Source: Acanthaster planci (Eukaryota > Echinodermata > Asteroidea > Valvatida > Acanthasteridae). From it: a stretch of 11,468 nucleotides of DNA. This document shows positions 9,501 through 11,468 of the stretch, in pieces. The position numbers were made by a program, and so were the translations under genes. The notes under the pieces were generated by a model that saw only the letters and a list, made by a program, of their open reading frames with translations, was not told the DNA's origin and searched no databases. Where the stretch lies: assembly GCF_001949145.1 (NCBI RefSeq), contig NW_019091417.1, positions 599,243 to 610,710 on the forward strand, given 5' to 3'. Numbering within the stretch: the first letter of the stretch is position 1; each line of letters begins with the position of its first letter.

Positions 9501-11261
9501 GGTCACTGTCTCGCTGGGTCCTGTGGTGGTCTCGTGGTCTTCACTAGAACAATGCTTGTGAAGATGGCAGTGCAACATGCAGTTTGATAGGCTACACTAT
9601 CAGCAGGGAGTTCAATGGGTAATACTGAGAAAGTAGGTAGCAAATCTGTCTTTGAGTTGCATGGTGTGCAGCTCACCGGTAAAGACCAGACAGGCTGTTG
9701 GGGAGTTTTCAACCGGGTTCATTCAAGTGCCCAGAACATACACAAAGAATACATTTAAGCAGAAACTGATCATGTGTGCTCGGTGCATCCTTTGTCACAT
9801 GCACATGAACCTCCGTATGCATGCAGTGAGACCCAAAAACAGGCCATTGCTACTAATTGAATTCAAGGGAATTACAGTGCATACAGGCTGTGAATCTGGA
9901 GGTGTAAGTTGCTGGCTATGGAGCACATGCCAATTGAAGTTGGTGTCTACTTGGATGCTGACTTGATGATGAAGACTTACGTTTCTCATTCCCTCACATA
10001 AAATTGAAGTTGGAATTTGCTTCTTTTGATAAGGAGATTTTTATTTACGGTGCACCTGGAATCGACTGATATTTATGGGTCCCTGCAAACAGTATGCAGC
10101 AACTTGGCACTTAACCCTAACCACCTGGGGTGTGTGTAAAATCATATTGAAATCATGAGGATTGAGGACTGGTCAGGCTAAGGTTTAAAGTTATCTCATA
10201 TTAGAGGCAAATAATGCATGATGGCAGATCATATATTGTCAGTTCCACATTACATTCATTTTTCTCTATCACACTTAGGAACCCAGGTAGTCACAGGCCA
10301 GAAGACTTTCCTGAATGGACTCACCATCAATGGTGACCTTGTTGTCAACAACAACACTGTTGGTGTTGACCTTTCAGCTGTTGCCAATGATTCGGTGTAC
10401 ACCAATGACGCATACACTGTCATTACCGCAGCCAAAACCTTTGGATTTGCAAATATAACACATCTTAATGCCACAGGTGAGAAAACAGTAACGGAGAAAT
10501 CAGTTACATTTTAAGAAGCCATTTTGTTAGAGAATTGAAATACTGCACATGATATTAAGTCCCTCATGAAGAGGTATGGGCAAATTAATAAAAAATTGGG
10601 GGGGGGATAGGCTCCTCCCACTGTTGCAGACCGACGGACACATTCATGTGACTAATAATGTATTACATTGTTACTGATGTAAAAATAATACATGTAATTG
10701 CTACCAGATCTTAACTTTTTATAGTTTTTATTTTATTTCTCTTTTTTGTTGTTGTTTTGGTTATTGCTTTTTTTGTCAGATCCCCAGTGGATCCTGGGTA
10801 TATTCATCTGTGTGTTTCTATCAAATTCAAAGGTTTATCTAGTTAAGCAGTAATGTAAAGTACATTGCACATGCAAAGACAAAGGTTAATTGCACGTTTC
10901 TTTTCTTCTTTGAACTCTTAACCATGATTAACTACGTAACTCAGTTCATTGTTAGTGCATTCACTTCCTTCTAAATTTGATGGAAAGTTGTCAAATACAG
11001 CAAGCTTTGGATAATGGCTAAGTTTTACTTTGCTGACTCAACTCTGTCCCGATCTGTCAGATCACATTGATGGAGTCCATCTGCCGTCATTCAGCCAGCG
11101 AGTCGTAATCCAGACAATCCCTCAGACGATACAAGGCACTGTTACTTTTAATCAAGATGTAGACTTTGCTAATGACATCATAGTTGCACAAACTGTCAAC
11201 GGTCACTCTGTGACTTCCAGGCTATTGGGCGTTCTTAACATCCTCAACAGTTCCTATGAAG
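118..11261 (+). CDS. Internal part of a large EAR-plus-novel-repeat extracellular protein gene (14 exons)
   Basis: Coding segments: 118-523, 1901-2037, 2359-2514, 3020-3153, 3768-3930, 4321-4536, 5055-5189, 5624-5824, 6644-6829, 7668-7837, 8152-8446, 9184-9363, 10279-10476, 11061-11261. All junctions are GT-AG and phase-compatible, giving one open frame of about 926 codons with no start or stop, so both ends lie outside the window. The N-terminal part is EAR-like. The remaining ~790 residues are a degenerate repeat with TG-x-KTF and GLVDGVDLS-type cores. I count about 28 N-X-S/T sequons in total and one cysteine in the repeat region (exon 6). This suggests a secreted or cell-surface, beta-rich, glycosylated protein. 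EAR proteins such as TSPEAR and LGI1 act in the extracellular space; the function of this repeat array is not known to me. The exon model comes from splice signals and repeat homology, without transcript support. Confidence 0.85.
721..1081. mobile_element. Large foldback/MITE-like inverted repeat
   Basis: The left arm (about 721-863) and right arm (about 937-1081) are reverse complements over about 140 bp, at roughly 80% by hand alignment of the outer 90 bp. Shared blocks include AAATCTGGT, CACTGAGTT, AACATAAC and ATTTGAATT, then more loosely ACTAAA, ACCTCG and TTTTTGC inward. About 70 bp of unpaired centre remains. Long arms without a coding centre fit a non-autonomous foldback or MITE element. 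The outer ends are blurred and I found no clear target-site duplication, so the superfamily is unassigned. Open frames inside it are by-products of the repeat. Confidence 0.75.
1699..1838. mobile_element. Short palindromic foldback element (~140 bp)
   Basis: The inner arms at 1725-1756 and 1785-1816 are reverse complements at 28 of 32 positions, around a loop of 28 bases (1757-1784). The outer ends also pair: ACAAATAATG at 1699-1708 and CATTATTTGT at 1829-1838 are exact reverse complements. The mid-arm contains a few gaps. This architecture fits a palindromic MITE. It sits about 60 bp upstream of the exon 2 acceptor. No convincing target-site duplication is visible. Confidence 0.7.
1901..2037 (+). 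CDS. Exon 2: first unit of the novel repeat, linker from EAR
   Basis: The acceptor is ATCAATGCAG (1891-1900) and the strong donor is GAAA/GTAAGA at 2037/2038. It is the only exon entered in phase 2; it exits in phase 1 and gives 45 whole codons. The start reads as a polar stretch with LKSRLNSTQNAADNLVYVN, then the hallmark VVTGNKTF and DDVSMYNV, matching the TG-x-KTF strand pattern of later exons. Three sequons (NST, NSS, NKT) are present. The phase-2 entry fits only the exon 1 donor at 523, which supports EAR and the repeats being one protein. Confidence 0.85.
2038..2358 (+). other. Intron 2
   Basis: It runs from GTAAGA to TTTCCCATAG with a T-rich tract before the acceptor (2340-2353). I see no repeat or gene in it. 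Confidence 0.75.
2359..2514 (+). CDS. Exon 3: divergent repeat unit
   Basis: The acceptor TTTCCCATAG ends at 2358 and the donor is ACAG/GTAGGT at 2514/2515. It is a symmetric 1-1 exon of 51 whole codons. The core is degenerate (HADNGMIL in place of LVDGVDL) but the exon ends with QQTVTG, the standard ITG/VTG terminus split by a phase-1 intron. It carries two sequons, NQT and NKT. It was chosen because its frame continues from exon 2 (codon A/TT, isoleucine) and into exon 4 (codon G/GA, glycine). Confidence 0.8.
2515..3019 (+). other. Intron 3 with a GGTCCCC repeat cluster
   Basis: An inverted and tandem repeat cluster occupies 2754-2900 and is described separately. The rest shows no recognisable element. 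The acceptor is TTATATCCAG. Confidence 0.7.
2754..2900. repeat. Cluster of inverted and direct GGTCCCC(G/A)ATTG repeats
   Basis: TCAATTGGGGACCCT at 2754-2768 is the reverse complement of 2804-2818 with one mismatch, a 15-bp stem. GGTCCCCGAT also occurs as a direct repeat at 2788 and 2806 (18-bp spacing), and a diverged copy GGGTCCCCAGTTG lies at 2888-2900. It may be the remnant of a foldback element or a short satellite seed. No coding content is seen. Confidence 0.55.
3020..3153 (+). CDS. Exon 4: repeat unit, phase 1 to phase 0
   Basis: The acceptor TTATATCCAG ends at 3019 and the donor is GACCAG/GTGAAT at 3153/3154. It encodes GQKNF, aligned with GNKTF, then LDVNTVNVGSDI and a core-like NVNLTELVTN that aligns with VDLSxLxxD of other units. 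The intron falls just after the residues aligned with the SGNQ segment. This is one of two phase-0 exits in the gene. Sequons NFT and NLT are present. Confidence 0.82.
3154..3767 (+). other. Intron 4
   Basis: About 610 bp with no exon-like or transposon-like content recognised. A 9-bp perfect inverted pair, GGGGTGTGG at 3211-3219 and CCACACCCC at 3243-3251, is too short to interpret. The acceptor has a good T-rich tract (CATTTTCAG). Confidence 0.65.
3768..3930 (+). CDS. Exon 5: canonical repeat unit
   Basis: The acceptor ACATTTTCAG ends at 3767 and the donor is GAAAG/GTTTGT at 3930/3931. Phase-0 entry, phase-1 exit. The translation shows the repeat very clearly: GNVTVQGSLTVSGLLDGVD, then HTIEGSKTF and VQVKG. 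The first codon is ATG, but it is an internal methionine in frame with exon 4, not a start. One sequon (NVT). The alternation of small or hydrophobic residues suggests consecutive short beta strands. Confidence 0.9.
3931..4320 (+). other. Intron 5
   Basis: 390 bp, A/T-rich, with an 11-base T run near 4089-4104. It ends at CCCTTACCTAG. No gene or mobile element is recognised. Confidence 0.7.
4321..4536 (+). CDS. Exon 6: two repeat cores in one exon
   Basis: The acceptor CCTTACCTAG ends at 4320 and the donor is TTACAG/GTTTGT at 4536/4537; symmetric 1-1, 71 whole codons. The first half has NIDGVRVSESN and YGNQTIQ. The second half has GVVTFLNNVEVDGLVDGCD, then DLSTINRDAVLTSGNITVTG, a textbook unit end. 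It contains the only cysteine I find in exons 2-14 (GCD). Sequons NQT, NVS and NIT. It looks like two units fused by intron loss, or an ancestral two-unit cassette. Confidence 0.9.
4537..5054 (+). other. Intron 6
   Basis: 518 bp with no exon-like segment. A 7-bp hairpin, GAGTAAC/GTTACTC, sits at 4651-4667. A 12-T run at 5033-5044 supplies the polypyrimidine tract for exon 7. Confidence 0.7.
5055..5189 (+). CDS. Exon 7: compact repeat unit
   Basis: The acceptor GACTGGCAG ends at 5054 behind a 12-T tract, and the donor is ACAG/GTACGA at 5189/5190. Symmetric 1-1 with 44 whole codons, the shortest one-unit cassette. It reads GNKNFTGDL, HTIDGVDILQLDRTVL and a terminal YQQLTG, so every hallmark of the repeat appears once and in order. 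One sequon (NFT). It makes the best minimal template for a repeat profile. Confidence 0.9.
5190..5623 (+). other. Intron 7
   Basis: 434 bp with no gene, RNA or element recognised. The acceptor tract (TTTCATTTCTCC..TTTTCTGTCAACAG, with purines near its end) fits a eukaryotic 3' splice site. Confidence 0.7.
5624..5824 (+). CDS. Exon 8: repeat unit with extended acidic tail
   Basis: The acceptor TCTGTCAACAG ends at 5623 and the donor is CAACAG/GTAAAA at 5824/5825; symmetric 1-1, 66 whole codons. It reads GNYNFSQSVDIYGNLSVDG, then LVDGLSIPG, an extended AEN-rich segment (ENWGVEDITAENITVE) and TSIDGILATG. Sequons NFS, NLS, NIT. The last 24 bases are the first copy of a seven-copy tandem repeat that continues into the intron. 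The first donor is chosen because reading through it reaches an in-frame TAG at 5857-5859. Confidence 0.88.
5801..6087 (+). repeat. 41-42 bp minisatellite duplicating the exon 8 splice donor seven times
   Basis: Units start at 5801, 5842, 5883, 5925, 5967, 6009 and 6050 (lengths 41, 41, 42, 42, 42, 41, then a truncated last copy). Each begins with GCATTGATGGTATCC and contains CAACAG/GTAAAA, so candidate GT donors occur at 5825, 5866, 5907, 5949, 5991, 6033 and 6074. Units differ mainly by A4 versus A5 after GT and by CTTTC (unit 1) versus CTTCC. Only the first donor keeps the frame open. The near identity of copies suggests recent expansion. Confidence 0.95.
5825..6643 (+). other. Intron 8
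   Basis: Its first ~260 bp are the splice-donor minisatellite. The remainder (6088-6643) has no supported exon. An open stretch at 6409-6588 follows an AG but lacks repeat hallmarks and a usable donor. The acceptor is TCTGTTTGACAG. Confidence 0.75.
6644..6829 (+). CDS. Exon 9: canonical repeat unit
   Basis: The acceptor CTGTTTGACAG ends at 6643 and the donor is TTACAG/GTATTT at 6829/6830; symmetric 1-1, 61 whole codons. It has a glycine-rich opening (GGGTGLEVMLVNGG), a degenerate KTF position (EGAISF), then VTGLVDGVDIPSMTAEAVY and the terminal DQEITG. No N-glycosylation sequon, unlike most other exons. The codon interrupted by the intron is again glycine. Confidence 0.9.
6830..7667 (+). other. 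Intron 9 with a tRNA-derived SINE
   Basis: 838 bp. A minus-strand SINE lies at about 7433-7596 and is described separately. The rest, 6830-7430, has nothing I recognise. The acceptor is CATATTTTAAG, an AAG site behind a T-rich stretch and somewhat weaker than the others. Confidence 0.7.
7433..7596 (-). mobile_element. tRNA-derived SINE
   Basis: Read on the minus strand, it has an A-box TGGTGTAGTGG (7585-7575, an exact TRGYNNARTGG match) and a B-box GGTTCGAATCT (7539-7529, 10 of 11 to GGTTCGANTCC). The box starts are 46 nt apart, close to tRNA spacing. The arms around the B-box do not pair as a T-stem, so it is a SINE head, not a functional tRNA. The 3' part ends with GCCGGGTTTTCCTCCCAC (7456-7439), a motif I recall from SINE-like repeats of several invertebrate genomes. 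The ends and any target duplication are not resolved. Confidence 0.72.
7668..7837 (+). CDS. Exon 10: repeat unit, phase 1 to phase 0
   Basis: The acceptor TATTTTAAG ends at 7667 and the donor is ACCAAG/GTAATG at 7837/7838. It reads GEKTFASDVTFQFNLLVELL, INGINVTQYESSAVKL and then DDVIVFNGDVELTASETK. It thus has the KTF strand and a core in which INGIN replaces VDGVD. One sequon (NVT). This is the second phase-0 exit. The acidic EDD and SETK tail before the intron is not seen in other units. Confidence 0.87.
7838..8151 (+). other. Intron 10
   Basis: 314 bp, one of the two shortest introns, T-rich toward the acceptor TTTCCTCGCTAG. No element or gene is seen. Confidence 0.75.
8152..8446 (+). CDS. 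Exon 11: longest repeat-array exon
   Basis: The acceptor TTTCCTCGCTAG ends at 8151 and the donor is GACG/GTAAGC at 8446/8447. Phase-0 entry, phase-1 exit, 98 whole codons. It opens with ATG, but this codon continues the frame of exon 10 and has no signal-peptide-like sequence behind it. Repeat hallmarks are TIYGFKSFPDV, ATLVNGINISRFFQESV and VNMNGNLSIQ. Sequons NHS, NIS, NVT, NLS. It covers about two units and is the most divergent two-unit exon. Confidence 0.87.
8447..9183 (+). other. Intron 11 with a piggyBac-like MITE
   Basis: 737 bp. The centre (8631-9004) is a TTAA-flanked MITE, described separately. Without it the intron would be about 360 bp, similar to its neighbours. The acceptor TTGAATTCCCAG has an AT-rich upstream tract. 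Confidence 0.75.
8631..9004. mobile_element. piggyBac-like MITE with TTAA target duplication
   Basis: CCACTTAACACCGGGT at 8631-8646 and ACCCGGCACTAAGTGG at 8989-9004 are terminal inverted repeats matching at 13 of 16 positions. Both are flanked directly by TTAA (8627-8630 and 9005-9008), the target-site duplication typical of piggyBac transposons. The element is 374 bp, locally more G/C-rich than the intron around it (for example 8780-8870), and holds no credible transposase fragment. It is therefore non-autonomous. Confidence 0.85.
9184..9363 (+). CDS. Exon 12: repeat unit
   Basis: The acceptor TTGAATTCCCAG ends at 9183 and the donor is GCCG/GTAAGA at 9363/9364; symmetric 1-1, 59 whole codons. 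It reads SMTTFTGDITARNLWVDTL, TLSGLLNGYDVQAVNNDTL and a terminal NTAG, so LLNGYD replaces LVDGVD. Sequons NSS and NDT. The frame continues from exon 11 (codon G/GT, glycine). Confidence 0.88.
9364..10278 (+). other. Intron 12
   Basis: 915 bp. I see no exon, RNA gene or transposon with recognisable ends. An open frame at 9652-9966 has no splice signals or repeat hallmarks. The acceptor TCTCTATCACACTTAG has a usable pyrimidine tract. Confidence 0.65.
10279..10476 (+). CDS. Exon 13: canonical repeat unit plus partial second
   Basis: The acceptor CTATCACACTTAG ends at 10278 and the donor is CCACAG/GTGAGA at 10476/10477; symmetric 1-1, 65 whole codons. It reads VVTGQKTFLNGLTINGDLVV, then VGVDLSAVANDSVY, then a second strand block ITAAKTFGFANITHLNATG. 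Four sequons (NNT, NDS, NIT, NAT) make it one of the two exons richest in predicted N-glycosylation. Confidence 0.9.
10477..11060 (+). other. Intron 13
   Basis: 584 bp with a run of nine G near 10599-10607 and a T/GTT-rich stretch at 10718-10778. No gene or complete element is recognised. The acceptor is CCGATCTGTCAG. Confidence 0.7.
11061..11261 (+). CDS. Exon 14: repeat unit with two cores
   Basis: The acceptor GATCTGTCAG ends at 11060 and the donor is GAAG/GTAAGA at 11261/11262; symmetric 1-1, 66 whole codons. It reads HIDGVHLPSFSQRVV, TIQGTVTFNQDVDFANDIIV and then TVNGHSVTSRLLGVLNILNS, giving two cores with one strand block between. Sequon NSS. The clean phase-1 donor shows that the gene continues beyond the right edge. 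Confidence 0.88.
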
Positions 11262-11468
11262 GTAAGAGAAAACATCCACTTTGCGAGTATCTAGGACATA
11301 AAAATACTTGTACATTTCGGAATATACTTCTGTTTTCACTAATTTTTTTTTTTGAGAATGACAAGTCTGCCCCATGTTTAGATGCAAGAAGTATCTGTAA
11401 CCATAAAACCTAGGCCTCTCTAGAGTATTGGAAGGCTCTCTTGAGCATGGGAAGGCTCTCTAGAGCAT
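11262..11468 (+). other. Start of intron 14, running off the window
   Basis: It begins GTAAGA, a strong donor. It contains a T run at 11342-11352 and ends in a 20-bp tandem repeat, described separately. No exon is seen. Confidence 0.75.
11412..11468 (+). repeat. 20-bp tandem repeat truncated by the window edge
   Basis: Three units start at 11412, 11432 and 11452, of the form AAGGCTCTCTAGAGCATGGG with a few substitutions; the last is cut by the edge. The unit contains a small palindrome, CTCTAGAG. The full array length is unknown. Confidence 0.8.

Noticed and set aside
9652-9966. 104-residue open frame in intron 12
   Set aside because: It reads through without splice signals, has an atypical composition with many cysteines, histidines and methionines, and shows no similarity to the repeat.

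Overview
The window is animal nuclear DNA. It holds an internal part of one large intron-rich gene on the + strand, and the gene runs off both ends. There are no prokaryotic-style genes. Instead, short open stretches of about 45-135 codons are each bounded by AG acceptors and GT donors, and their reading frames join across 390-1380 bp introns. The gene type, the intron sizes, a tRNA-derived SINE and small inverted-repeat transposons suggest a marine invertebrate. A deuterostome (cephalochordate, hemichordate or echinoderm) is my best guess, but the species cannot be fixed from this sequence.

I reconstruct 14 exons, about 2.78 kb of coding sequence or roughly 926 codons, and all 13 junctions agree in phase. 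Exon 1 (118-523) encodes EAR-type beta-propeller repeats, as in TSPEAR/LGI-type extracellular proteins. Exons 2-14 (1901-11261) encode a degenerate repeat of roughly 45-70 residues. Its hallmarks are TG-x-KTF, alternating hydrophobic strands of the form V-x-V-x-G-x-L-x-V, and a core (L/I)(V/L/I)(D/N)G(V/I)(D/N)(L/I)S. The repeat part has many N-glycosylation sequons and only one cysteine, so a secreted or cell-surface beta-rich protein is likely. Ten of the 13 junctions are phase 1, usually splitting a glycine codon, so most exons are symmetric 1-1 cassettes.

The introns carry several mobile or repetitive elements: two foldback/MITE-like inverted repeats (721-1081 and 1699-1838), a GGTCCCC repeat cluster (2754-2900), a minus-strand tRNA-derived SINE (about 7433-7596), a 374-bp TTAA-flanked piggyBac-like MITE (8631-9004), and a 20-bp tandem repeat running off the right edge. 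The most unusual feature is at 5801-6087. The last 24 bases of exon 8 plus the start of its intron are tandemly repeated seven times in 41-42 bp units, giving seven copies of one 5' splice site.

The best candidate for something undescribed is the joining of an EAR module to this long repeat array, together with the splice-donor minisatellite.
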